Origin: Marasmius tenuissimus
Lineage: Eukaryota; Basidiomycota; Agaricomycetes; Agaricales; Marasmiaceae
Reading direction: 5' to 3'
Length of the DNA: 64,000 bases
Assembly (NCBI GenBank): GCA_029532415.1
Contig: JAQOTA010000069.1
Location: 2,914,001-2,978,000, forward strand
The notes beneath the pieces are model-generated. The model saw only the letters and a program-made list of their open reading frames with translations. It was not told the origin of the DNA and searched no databases. Made by a program: the position numbers and the translations under genes. Shown one piece after another: positions 45,126 to 55,401 of the stretch (its first letter is position 1; the number at the start of each line of letters is the position of its first letter).

Positions 45126-47707
45126 CTAGTCCCCGATCAAGCAGTCAGCCAAACGGCGTTTGAGATAGTCGGAATTCGATGCCGCCCTCCCCCCGAGCTT
45201 GACCCCGCCTCCGGGCTTTCCATCTCCCTGAATTTCCTGAAGCGACGGTATGAGTGAAAAGCCCGGCGGACCAGAAGAAAGCGCCCCGGGATCATCATCT
45301 TCATGTCTTTCGTCTCCTCGCCTTTCCTTGGTCGACGCGGAGGGGCCGATGGGGGAAGCGTCTGTCTCTCCTTCGTCGGCAGCTGATCCGTTCCCACCAT
45401 CATCGTCACAAGCCAGGGAAGTCGAAGTAGGCGTTGTAGAGTCGAAGTAGTCGAGTGGTAGTCTGTTCAGGTGTGCAACACACATCAAGGAAACTCTCCA
45501 GGTCCTCAATCCCACATGGAGATTCCCTGAGTATTTGGCCCTGAAAATCGTATTGAGAGATTTGAGGAATGATAGGCCCTCCTGGGAAATGAGCAGGTAT
45601 GGCAATTTGCGGTGTATTATCTGGGTCGACGTCCTCCTAAACTCCGTTAACCGAGTTACCTCCTCCCAGAGCTCTGACGGGTAATTACTGATATCGGCGG
45701 GGATGTTATGAAGGATGTAGGTCGACAGCTGACGAGGGGCCTGATCTATGGTATCCGTATAGCGGCCTGTCAGGGGCGGATTGATTCCTAGTAATATTCC
45801 TGCATGTATTCGAGGGCAAAGTCATGCGTGGTTGGACTGCGGAGCAAGGTGTTGATGTGATTCATAGACACCGGGAAACATCCCGGTTGGCGGCCAAAAT
45901 AATCTTTCTGTAACCCTTGACCGACTCGAAGCATCTCCAAGCCGTCAATCCAGAGGTAGTTCTTCTCAACAGCCAACCTCGCACGTAGTTTATTGTTGAT
46001 GAGAACGAGTAGATCGAGGAGGGGCCCTTTGGCATCCGAAAGATTAAGGTCCATTGTGGCGAGGGAGCCGAGCAAAGGGGTAATGGATGCGAGATCAAAC
46101 CGTTCGCGACCAAGGTTTATATCTGCGTGATGCTGTTGGAAGTGCTCGATGTACGGGAGAACAAGACGTGTATGGTTGATTGAGGCATCTAAAATCGTCT
46201 GGAATATCCGAGTGAGCGGAACACAACACTCTGTCGGAGTTAAGAGATCCTTCTTGTCCCAGGAGAACGGCGGGTCGTAGCGCCACGCTACAAAGTCAGG
46301 GACGGAATGATAGGTTAGCAGCCGCATATGTGACCATGAGTAATTGAAAGGAACGGAGGTGAGCCCATGGCCATATCCCTTCAATGCGTGTTCTACGTCT
46401 ATCATAGTCCATTCCCTGTCGAGTCGTACAATGTCACTGTCAAAAACGGTTGGCATTACCAATCTGGGAGGTAACGCCTGAAGGAGTGTTCGTAAATGGG
46501 GAAGGATCAATGGACTGTCCCTGAACTCGTGTGTCAGCCATCGATGTGCTTTTAGTCCATACATATCCGGACAGTCGGCAATCCGAGAGTAGCGTTCAAT
46601 AATGTCCAGGTCAATCGAAAACCAATCGCTGAGATGCTGTAGTTTGTTTCTCGTTGAGCCAGCAAAAATTTCAACGCCCCCGTCTCCAATCCCTTTCGTT
46701 CGATACCACGATATGATTAGGCGGGAGAACGGGGACGAAGGACCCAAAATCCAAGCAAGGTGCTTGAACATGAACCAGGCCTGGGGCGACTTGTATGGAC
46801 AGAGATAATCCATCTGGGGTAGATCAGACATTGTCTGGTCAGAGAGCCCACCCAAATAGGCTTGAGGATAAACACGAGACGCAATTCGAACGATGTCAAT
46901 ACCAGGAAGTAGAGTTGTTGCAATGTAGAATGCAAGTGCACATCCTACAACGATTACCGCAATGGCGAAAGGAACGCGATGTTTTGTCCAGAGCAGCTCC
47001 AAAAGACCAGCAAAAAAGCAAAAGAGGGCCATCTCCAAGATAATCGGGAGCGCAGCAAGGAACGATGGGACGCACCATCGCTCAAAGCATTCGTCTCTGA
47101 AGCACCGTAAGGACAACCATTGCTCTGGAGTTCGGGTTTTCGTTGGCCTTCGATACTCTCGGAGCCACTGTTTACACATCAATCCGAACAGGGCATCGAC
47201 GAGGGCGAGTATCAAGCTGAGGAACCAAAAGGCATTGATACGAACGAGTGAAGGGGATGGGGTGAATGGAGTGGGCTCAAATCTCGTGGCGTTCCGGTCA
47301 TTGAGCTGAGCAGAGATCTGAGCGAGGATTGCGATGCTCTGGTCAGAGGGGTCTTCTGAGAGCCACTGATAAGACTCGATTGTGAACGCAGTTACGACTG
47401 CTGAGAATAAACCGGCCTGTCGACTTGGAGTATCAGTGAAATTTCTCGGTAATTAACTGAAAGACGCACGAAAACTAAAAGGGTATCGATATCTTCTTTC
47501 CAGCCTTTTTCCATCCCGCCATCAATTTCATCGACCCTTTTCATAACTTCCTCCCAAGCTTTCTCTTTTGTCACCAGGTTCTATGGGTCATATGCGTAGT
47601 CAGTTAAGAGATAGAATTAGCTCAGGCTTTTGAGGATGTAAGCTAGCACGCACCTCCTTCTCGGGAACTCTATCTGTGTTGTTCTTTTCCTGCTCGTTGG
47701 ATGGCAT
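45126..47707 (-). CDS. DUF6535 membrane protein, frameshift before the C-terminal third
   Basis: Exons 47707-47654 (MPSNEQEKNNTDRVPEKE), 47580-47470 (ending WKEDIDTLLVF) and from 47416 (AGLFSAVVTAFTIESYQWL) join in phase 0. The DUF6535 block has about four TM helices (VRINAFWFLSLILALVDALF, FLAALPIILEMALFCFFAGL, AVIVVGCALAFYIATTL) and the QWLREY motif, followed by a long cytoplasmic helical region. The frame ends at 45788 (FALEYMQEYY). One frame over, sequence continues without stops, GINPPLTGRYTDTIDQ to LICVAHLN-like and acidic low-complexity parts, down to a stop at 45126. That continuation fits the usual longer family length, so one base was probably gained or lost near 45795. The first frame alone would give 597 residues. 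The function of DUF6535 is unknown. Confidence 0.75.
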
Positions 47708-48285
47708 GATACCTATCAATTTCTGCTCAGCTACAAGGGTGGGTGTCGAATTGAAGGTAATGGATAGCGGCTGTGCTCGAACACATCAGAAACCAGGCGT
47801 GCGTGAGTGGATGTAGAAGACCGCAAACCCACGATTGTCAGATGGTGGCATCGGCGTTGCTAACCAAATTTATCAAAGCTTGCGATACATCCGTTCTGAG
47901 ATGACCAATGGAGGCATATTCATAGTTCCCTCGACTCCGCGCGTTCACTTGAAAGGCGCAACTTGTAAGAGTCGGTCGGTTAGCAGATTATGACTTGCGA
48001 CACTCACGATTGAAACTGGAGATCAAGGGTGGCGATCGTCCCTAGATACGCCTGTGCATGGAGTTCATTTCCCCCCTGAAATGGATATATTTTTCTTTAG
48101 CCCATCCCCTTAGGTGTCCTGTCAAAACTGAATGGTTTACTGAGGGAGCTGAAGCTTTGTTGCCTGCAATCAGATCACCGGTGTCGCTCATGTCATCTAT
48201 CTGAGCACTCACAGCATCCGTATTCTCAGACGGCTTATTCAAAGTGGGTTTAGCGTTTATCGGATTAGTTCAGGAATCGGACTAA
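47708..48285. other. Intergenic upstream of the DUF6535 gene, with a short repeat
   Basis: A piece at about 47998-48060 (CACTCACGATTGAAACTGG and following) resembles 48298-48355, so a short local duplication is present. No gene is recognised. Confidence 0.4.
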
Positions 48286-49130
48286 TTATGATCTTCGATA
48301 CTCACGGTTGCAAACTGAGCTAAAAAGGGGCGGTCGTCCCAGAATGCGGATGCCCGGCAAGACGAAGGGACCAGCAAAATCTTCCATTACATCTAGGGGA
48401 ATGCCGATACTCGACGAGATTGTGGTGACTTGCATAGCAGCAGTATAGAGAGGATGCCGAGATAGCAGGAGGAATATGCAAAGGGTAGGTGAAGCAATAG
48501 TACAATCTCCATTCTTTCGGATGATAAAGGTCGATTTGAGGATAACAGGAAGGGGAAGGGTGTACACTATACCAGGCTTTCCACGGTAATCGAGTTGTAG
48601 CTGGAGGACTTGGAGTTGGGGAAATAGCATATGACGGTGATTAAGGGATCAGGATCCTCAGTGTTTGAGCTCAATGATTCCCGTAAAGGTAGAAACGAGG
48701 CATGGGTCGTTCGAAGATGCAAGTTTGTGCAGGCAAGGGCTAAGTCCGCGTCAAAAAGCGTGAGTTTCACGCCATAGTCGCTTTATGAACCTTCCAAAGC
48801 GTAAAGCCTACCCTTGAGACAACGGAGTCAAGCGGTACACGTTTTCTTCGCAAACTCCCTCATCCCTGTCCTCATCTACAGCATCGAGAGTCAGGGAGAG
48901 ATATATCGAATACAGCTGACAGCAGAGTCCGTCAGCTTGGCAAGGTTCTCGCACCATTTGGGTTTGTGTCGAACTGACGCGCTGAAAGATGCGAGGTCGG
49001 CAAAGAGGTAGCCATAGAGAGGGTGTCGAAAGGGAGTTTGAATCACAATCATTGAGTATCTGGTCAACCTTGAACTCAGGAGGTATTGATCATAGTGCTC
49101 GTTTGAAGTACCAGAAACAAAGATCGTGAT
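48286..49130 (-). pseudogene. F-box subfamily 2, copy 3, heavily decayed and chimeric
   Basis: Pieces match copy 2: FPQLQVLQLQL against FPRLQVLRLQL, a VYTLPLPVILKSTFIIRKNGDCTI piece against VCTLPLTLRFIFILRNDGDCTI, and DADLALAC against DVDLAQTC. The F-box itself is nearly gone. At 48362-48501 the F-box sequence is replaced by a DUF6593 gene fragment in the opposite orientation. Stops and frame changes occur throughout. Confidence 0.7.
48362..48501 (+). pseudogene. DUF6593 exon-3 fragment inside the F-box pseudogene
   Basis: This matches the last exon of DUF6593 gene A (about 54790-54930): GGAATGCCGATACTCGACGA, GTGGTGACTTGC, then GTAGAGAGGATG and GAGATAGCAGGAGGA. The piece has lost codons (the VYYEQ part is shortened) and holds a TAG. 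F-box sequence resumes right after it. Confidence 0.75.
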
Positions 49131-51250
49131 GACAGTTTGAGGCGAAGCGGCGTGACAGGGTGTGACGGTACATCTTTCTTCGCGACCGTCGTGATCATTC
49201 CTCGACTGACTTGAATTTAGCTCTTTCGCGTCTCAAACTGTTTCTCAGGATGAGGTATGTCTTGGGCATGTATTACTCTGACAACTTAGCGGCTTTTCGC
49301 CCTAGAAATTTCCCATAATTCAGAGGGACTGGTACAACCTGACGACCCAAACGACGGCTGGCCCTAAGAATGCTTCTAATTGTAATCTAACGAGGTTCTC
49401 ATCTGAGTCTCGTTTCTGCCTATGGTCTCTACCTCGCCCAAGGGTACGAAACGATCATGCGTACTGTTCAAGAGCGCTCACGATGAGCTCTATTCGTCTC
49501 AATGTCGAGGCTTCAAGCAGGTGTGTATGTTGCCCTTGTTCATCGGCTCCGCATCGAATTCGAGCTCACCCGGCACAATTCAAGACAGGGCGTATGGAGG
49601 AGAGCGGTTGGGTTTTGGATACCCGAAGGTCGATAGACATACATGGGACGAGGTACGTTCTCCCTTCTGAATTGGAGTAGTCCATCTGAATCATAACTGC
49701 TCTTCTCTTTCAGCGTAATTGACAATACACATTTGTGGTGGTAGGCACGGAGAGCGAAACTGGGAGAGCAGGGAAGCTATGAATGTCGTATCTTTCGGGA
49801 ACACCGCGACCGGTGCCGGTGCATCTTCGTGAGTCTCGTTTCGAATGGTTTATCCTCACTTCCGTCGGTTCTCCCTATTGTTTGGCCCCTTTTTCATTCG
49901 GACTCTGAGCTCTGACGCCAATCCTCCTTCCAAGGTCTGAAAGAATGACTAGTACTCCTTGCCATTGCTCCCAACCATCCACCCACTTCAACGCTATTCT
50001 GCCCATCCTCAGCTCATCCAAATCTTCCCTCCTTTCCTCGGATGCACAGCCCCACCCAGGTCGTCTTCATGGTTGGATAAGTCGTATTCCAGGTGCTCTT
50101 CGTCTTGGATTCCACGCTATGGTCGTGTCGCCCCCAACCTCACCCTTGTTGGTCAGTTTTCATATGTGAGCACGACTTTCTGGTCCTGACATCTGTCCCG
50201 CCTCCCTCCATCTACCCACCTCAACTCCATTCCGTCTCCTCTCAACTCATCCAAATCCGCCGGCTGCACAGCCTTCTTCAAGGTCGATACAGTCGTTCAA
50301 TACAGAGACGCTCCGGGCGCTATTTTTCCTGGAAGGAGGGCCGTGTTTTCCATGATTAACACCTAATGAGTTGGTTGTTGAAGGACGAGATGAGGCGGGT
50401 CGGATTAGGCGCTCGTTTTATCCTTAACGACTACAGCTGCACCTCTCTTCTCCTGGCATGTACGAACCACGATATCTATAACTCTCGGGCCTATGCCTCG
50501 AATTTTCGTCCTCAAATGCAACGGTGTATCATTTAGGACCGAAATAAGTCGTTCAGTGTTGGGCGTTCCTTCGTCTCAGAAGTTGGATTATGGCTCCAGT
50601 CAGCACCGCTCAATTGGAAGCTAGTGGGGGTAAAGCTGTAATGCTTCATTCCTCTGAGTTACGACTGACTGACGTTCTCCCAGAAAACTATTTACCAATT
50701 CGGTAGCTGCTCCTTTACAGCACCCCTCATTGTTTACGAGGGATAGAGACAGGGTGACCGTGCAGGTGCCGGAGGTATAGGACGTTCTGGTATTTGATGA
50801 GCTGGTGTTCAGGGACGGTATGGAAGGATAGGTTTCTGTGGTGGTAGCGGCTTGGTTCGTGTTCCTGGCGTAGGACACCGTGCTTTCTGAGTCCATGAGC
50901 ATATATTCAGCCCGGAGCGCCGAGTTGCATGAGGTAAAGCTAAACTACATTCCTCGAATCACGACCGTCATTCATAGAGAGTGACTGCTGGCCGGGTGGC
51001 CAAGGGGATCGGTATTTATACGCAATGGGTGCAAGGATGGTCGCACTGGAGGGTATAGATACTTAGTCCGTCGCGTGTATATGCGGAGACACTATACACG
51101 AACTGAACTTCTTCTGTATTGTATGTTGCACTGCTTTGAACGTTTCTAGTCGTCTCGAAGTTGCGATTATATGGCGGTCTATCGGTTTGTATTGGCAAGA
51201 CGGAGACGGAGACAGAGACAGAGACTAATGATTGGTGGTTTGCCGCTGCT
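49131..51250. repeat. Segmental duplication, copy 2 (non-coding part)
   Basis: This is the partner of 42709-44800. It also contains internal repeats: the CTCATCCAAATC with GCTGCACAGCC unit occurs near 50010 and 50250, and a GGCGCTCGTTTTA-like unit near 50420 matches 43840 and 44350. No gene is recognised in it. Confidence 0.6.
51199..51226. repeat. GACGGA/GACAGA microsatellite
   Basis: Two GACGGA units are followed by two GACAGA units and GAC. This short hexanucleotide run lies at the end of duplication copy 2. Confidence 0.8.
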
Positions 51251-51597
51251 GGAGTTGCAGTCGCACTTGGACTATAGTGCTCTCTCGCTTTCACCGAGGA
51301 CGTGCATATCCTATGTATTGTAGGCTTTTCACATATTATAAGCCACCTCGTTTGCTCGGTCTTGTAACGATCGTCAATACATAGTCCGTATATATATTTC
51401 GACCGTGACGGTGGCGGCTTCGACCAAGACCACGTCAATGGCTATGGCCACTTTACTGCCTCAAAGACTTTTCTCGACGGATGACTGACAATTTTCAACT
51501 ACGATCCCCACTTGCACTTCGGAGTACATATGATCGAAGCGAAGAAAATTTCGCTCAAATAAACAAAAAAGAAAGGGCTCAGCTCTATTATGCCAGT
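51251..51597. other. Intergenic, nothing recognised
   Basis: This spacer lies between the segmental duplication and the third tRNA-His copy. Confidence 0.35.
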
Positions 51598-51695
51598 GTC
51601 TCGGGAGGGAGTCGAGCCCTCGGCTTCTCGGTTGTAGCTGCGCCATTCGGGTCATTGACCACAACGAGATGATTTAACCACTAATCGACCAAGAC
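51598..51695 (-). tRNA. tRNA-His (GTG) with 27-nt intron
   Basis: The exons are identical to those of the copy at 36799-36892: acceptor GTCTTGG/CCGAGAC, D stem GATT/AATC, anticodon stem TCTCG/CGAGA, anticodon GTG, T arm GAGGG/CTCGACT/CCCTC. The intron, at the same place, has a different sequence apart from its last few bases, which can pair with the anticodon loop. All stems are intact, so it should be functional. Confidence 0.85.
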
Positions 51696-52150
51696 GTTAT
51701 AGCGACGTACGGGCTCCCTATCCTATAACGGCAGGGTGTCATCTTACCTTTGTTTGTTTTCCCTTTCCTGAATTAGGTGGCCATTCTAACTTGTCATCTC
51801 ACCACCACCACTACCAGATGAATCACAACTCGTCCAGTTCTACTTGCGCTCTCGCTTCATATCCCTTCTATCTCCTGCTTAATGACTGAAGAACTGACTG
51901 GTGGGGAGCTGTTATCGATGTTGTCTCGAGCTGAACACGATTTACGCCGAATAGAGGAACCTTCTTTAACGCTTTGAGCGTGGCCTGAAGAGTCATCCCG
52001 GCCACAATCATGTTAAGCGATGGCCCATAAAATGTGGCATGAGGATCGGTAGCCATTTGGATTTATAGGGTATCCCATTGTCATGGTGGGCCTTATATAT
52101 GGGAGGTTCGTTCGTACACCGTTTCCCCAGATCACTCCCCTCTCTTCGAC
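51696..52150. other. Upstream region of the F-box gene at 52151
   Basis: A TATA-like TATATATGG lies at about 52093-52101, roughly 55 bases before the ATG. Confidence 0.35.
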
Positions 52151-53710
52151 ATGGCGTTCTCAGATTTGGTTTCCCTATCCCCCGCTTCTACACTTTGGAA
52201 TGGCTTCCCAATTCACAATCGTCGATCATACATTCCGAACGAAATCCTCATCCAAATCTTTGAAGACCTCGTCGAAACGGACAGTTCACCGAAGATGTTC
52301 ACGCCTGCTCTGACACTCGAGCATGTCTGCTCGACTTGGAGAGCCATCGTCTCCTCCTCACCTTCTCTTTGGTACAAAATCACCGTTCCCCGTTATCTCG
52401 ACACCGACACCGACACCGACACCAGAATCCAGAATATTCTGGAAAAGACGCTCGGTCGGTCGGTCGACCGTTCTCTAGTAATCATCTCCAATACGACGAT
52501 ACCTACCTGGTGCTTGGGTACTCTTCTACAGCATTCGGATCGCTGGAAGAATGCTACCTTGGTCCTCAACAGCTCGAGTAAGATGGCAGCTTGTTTGCTC
52601 GACCTTGCTTGCTTTCCAAGGCTCGAGGTGTTGGATATCTCCGTTGAGGTCACGGTAGATGAAGAATTTGAGGACGAATCTGATTGGAGTGGGGACTACT
52701 CGAAGGAGGAAATCGAATTCTCAGATCTGGACTCGAGCTCAGACGCCGGGACGCAGGATTCAGGCATCGAGTCAGTCTCGGGCTCATTCTCTAGTCCCCC
52801 CTCAGACACCAGCTCGGATACCGACTCGAACTCAAGCTGGGAGAGCGAGGACTCATCCGAATATGAACCTCTCGAAATCTTCATAAATTCCGCCCCGACC
52901 TTGCGCCAGGTTCTCATTCGCACCAAGTTGATCTCTGAGTACCCCGACACTACCCCTTTGTACTTGGAAGACCACCAGATCCCGCTCGTTTCCCTCCCTT
53001 GGGCTCAACTCACTCATATGAAGCTCGATGCGGCTCATATTGAACTCATTCGATCTTGCCCACCGTATACGGGTGGCAACGGTCCTCTCGAATTCCCAAA
53101 TCTCGTATTCTTGCATGCGGTTGACTCTCCGAGCGCGCTTGAGGTCATTTACGCACCTAACCTCGAACATCTCGTCTTGGAGTCTGGAGTTAGTGCGTAC
53201 AGAGAACCAGAATCGTACGAGATGGGGTATTTTAGTGCGCACGACCTTGCTTTTAGCTCGGATTGCAAGATCAAGTTGCTCGAACTTCGGTGTTTCGATA
53301 TGGATGGCGATGGGCGACCGGCTTCGGACTCTCGATCGAGGCTTTCTCATGCGTCGATGTCCTATCTACTGGAGGAGATGCAGGAAGTGGAGGAGTTGAG
53401 GATTAGCGTTGGGTGTATTGGGAATCTGGGGGAGTTTACGAAGGATTGGGTCAAGCGAGAAGGTTTTGTTCGTTCGTTGAAGATCTTTATTGGGGTTGGG
53501 GAAGACGGGCGTCCGTGTGGCTCAACGTCGGGAGATACCCATCAGGAGTCTCTTCGATGTGCGGAGTCGCTTATTCGAGTTTTGGACGGTGGATTTCAGG
53601 GATTGAGGGAAGTGGAAATCAATGGGGCGGACTCTACCTTTGTTGCGTGTATCCAAAAGTGGGAGGTCGCGAATCGTCTACCCGCGTTGAAGTTCCGCAT
53701 CGGAGAGTGA
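52151..53710 (+). CDS. F-box protein with acidic insert, single exon
   Basis: The gene encodes 519 residues. The F-box is YIPNEILIQIFEDLVETDSS, followed by LEHVCSTWRAIVSSSPSLWY. A Thr-Asp repeat (TDTDTDTD, residues about 84-91) comes next. An acidic, Ser-rich low-complexity segment (about residues 180-240: FEDESDWSGDYSKEE and SSDTDSNSSWESEDSSEYE) is followed by leucine-rich sequence (LVFLHAVDSPSALEVIYAPN, IKLLELRCFDMDGDG). The protein ends PALKFRIGE. It belongs to a different F-box subfamily from P1-P3. The acidic block could be a flexible linker or CK2 target, by inference only. Decayed fragments of sister copies lie after DUF6593 genes A and B, so this gene seems to be the surviving head of a repeated F-box plus DUF6593 unit. 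Confidence 0.85.
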   Translation: MAFSDLVSLSPASTLWNGFPIHNRRSYIPNEILIQIFEDLVETDSSPKMFTPALTLEHVCSTWRAIVSSSPSLWYKITVPRYLDTDTDTDTRIQNILEKTLGRSVDRSLVIISNTTIPTWCLGTLLQHSDRWKNATLVLNSSSKMAACLLDLACFPRLEVLDISVEVTVDEEFEDESDWSGDYSKEEIEFSDLDSSSDAGTQDSGIESVSGSFSSPPSDTSSDTDSNSSWESEDSSEYEPLEIFINSAPTLRQVLIRTKLISEYPDTTPLYLEDHQIPLVSLPWAQLTHMKLDAAHIELIRSCPPYTGGNGPLEFPNLVFLHAVDSPSALEVIYAPNLEHLVLESGVSAYREPESYEMGYFSAHDLAFSSDCKIKLLELRCFDMDGDGRPASDSRSRLSHASMSYLLEEMQEVEELRISVGCIGNLGEFTKDWVKREGFVRSLKIFIGVGEDGRPCGSTSGDTHQESLRCAESLIRVLDGGFQGLREVEINGADSTFVACIQKWEVANRLPALKFRIGE

Positions 53711-54249
53711 CGTCTGTTTTGATGACGCTTGTAAATTTAATGAATTAGCTCTGTGATTGAATTAGACTTGGATTTCCGAAAACTCGTACCTATGTGCATC
53801 GCTTGTGTAATTGTGAATGTTTGTAGTCTCGCCAAGCCAGACGGCTGCAGAGGGGCTCCATGTAGCCGTCTAACTTGACAAGACTAAATGTCCTGTAGAG
53901 CTAAGTAGATGTTTCAGGTTAGCCACCTACGTCAGACTGAGATGTGAGCGTTGTTGCGTTGTTGTACACTGAGTGTCCAAAATCTGTCAGTGACGTAATT
54001 GAGGTATTGAAGACTTTGTACAAGTAAAAATATCGCAAAAGTAGACCAACGATTCCTCGAAGCAGTACATGAGCTATTAACTAGGTTGCATACCCTCTCA
54101 AAGAGGACAGTACAAATAAAAGACAGGGTCGAACGCCAGTGAATCAGAATAGCCACCGCCTCTCTCAGGTGGAGCTCACTCCCGTGTGAACCGAAATTCA
54201 ATCGAGTGGCACTCGCGGACCCCAACACCACCTCGACCGAAGGAAAGGA
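53711..54249. other. Upstream segment of DUF6593 gene A, duplicated before gene B
   Basis: The part at about 53905-54040 matches 57836-57970 before gene B (shared GTGTCCAAA, TCTGWCAGTG and GCCACC pieces in order). The part at 54160-54249 matches 58100-58175 (CACTCCCGTGT). Confidence 0.55.
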
Positions 54250-54261
54250 TATAAATACCCC
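54250..54261 (+). promoter_or_regulatory. TATA-like box of DUF6593 gene A
   Basis: TATAAATACCCC lies about 45 bases before the ATG. Genes B and C have TACAAATACC at nearly the same distance. Confidence 0.55.
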
Positions 54262-54294
54262 CCAGGTGTTCGACAGTGCTATCATAACGATACC

Positions 54295-54949
54295 ATGGAT
54301 CTCATATACTCAAGAGACAACCCCAAGAACGCGACAATTTCATTGACCACTGGTCAACTCGTGTACGAGATATTAACAGAGGAGAAAACTTGGAATTCGG
54401 AGCCAACAGTGATAAGGAAGTTTCAGTATCCTGGGCATCCGCCGGTGGAAATAGGTCAAGTGAAGATGCGGTCGTTCCATCCCGATATTTGTCAGGCGTG
54501 GGGGAGGGATATTCGACCGAGGAAAGAGGATTTGTTGTCGAGGTGCGCAAGTTTTGATTTTTTCTTTACGGATATCTAGAATGATGGTTGTCTATTAGTG
54601 GCAGGTCATTCACATCCCTGGTGAACGGACAGGAGTATAACTGGAAGCGGAAGTCTTCGAAGGCCATAGTAAGTCAATTGATCACGAAACCGAGCACATG
54701 TTGATGAACACGATCTAGTTGACCGATAAGTTCAAGAATACTGTCGCGATCTACGAAGAGAGCCATTCAGGTTTCCGCAAAAAGAAAACACCAGCAAAGC
54801 TTTCAGTTACGCCTGGAGGAATGCCGATACTCGACGAGATCGTGGTGACTTGCGTGTACTACGAGCAGCAGTGTAGAGAGGATGCTGAGATAGCAGGAGG
54901 AGTAGGCGAAGGGGTAGGCGAAGCAATAGGGGCTGCAATAGCGAGCTGA
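54295..54949 (+). CDS. DUF6593 family protein, tandem copy A
   Basis: Three exons (54295-54542, 54599-54668, 54719-54949) give 182 residues. The protein starts MDLIYSRDNPKNATISL. It has the family's beta-rich layout: an N-terminal strand region (LVYEILTEEKTW), RKFQYPGHPPVEIGQVKM, a short middle exon (SFTSLVNGQEYNWKRKSSKA), and the conserved end GGMPILDEIVVTCVYYEQQCRE. The tail is a Gly/Ala-rich run. DUF6593 proteins are basidiomycete-expanded and predicted to be tubby/scramblase-like beta barrels; no function is known. Exon sizes (248, 70, 231) and phases match B and C. It is intact. Confidence 0.82.
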
Positions 54950-55059
54950 AGAGACAATAACTGTACTATATATGTAAATTATTGAATGTGTTCGAACGAG
55001 GAGAGAATCATTCCATTGTAATGCGGGGAGAGTCCATCAATTATACGACGTAGAGGGAG

Positions 55060-55260
55060 TCCTAGCAGAAATCGTCTGTGCACCTGACCTCGAATGTCTC
55101 AGTTTAAACTCGAGTTGTTGCGTATAGAAAGCCGGTATTCCCAACGGTGTATGATGCGCAAGACCTTTTTAAAACTCGAAGTGCAAGCTCAGAATGCTGG
55201 AATCCCGATGTTTTCAAGTGGACGGGGATAGGAATGGGGACATGAATTCTCTTCCTCATC
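55060..55260 (+). pseudogene. F-box fragment after DUF6593 gene A
   Basis: EIVCAPDLECLS, then broken frames, match EVIYAPNLEHLV and the following part of the F-box gene at 52151 (about 53140-53310). The nucleotide run ACCTGACCTCGAATGTCTC against ACCTAACCTCGAACATCTC shows the relation. Several stops are present. Confidence 0.6.
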
Positions 55261-55401
55261 GACCGAACCCTACTTAATCGAGTGAATCCACAAGCCAGAG
55301 ATTTTCAATTGTTTACACGCGCTGAGGAACTCTGCATCAACGTTCCCAGAGTGCGCTCTGAGGAACACAAGAGGCAATCGTTCTGGCCGGAGTAAACGGA
55401 G

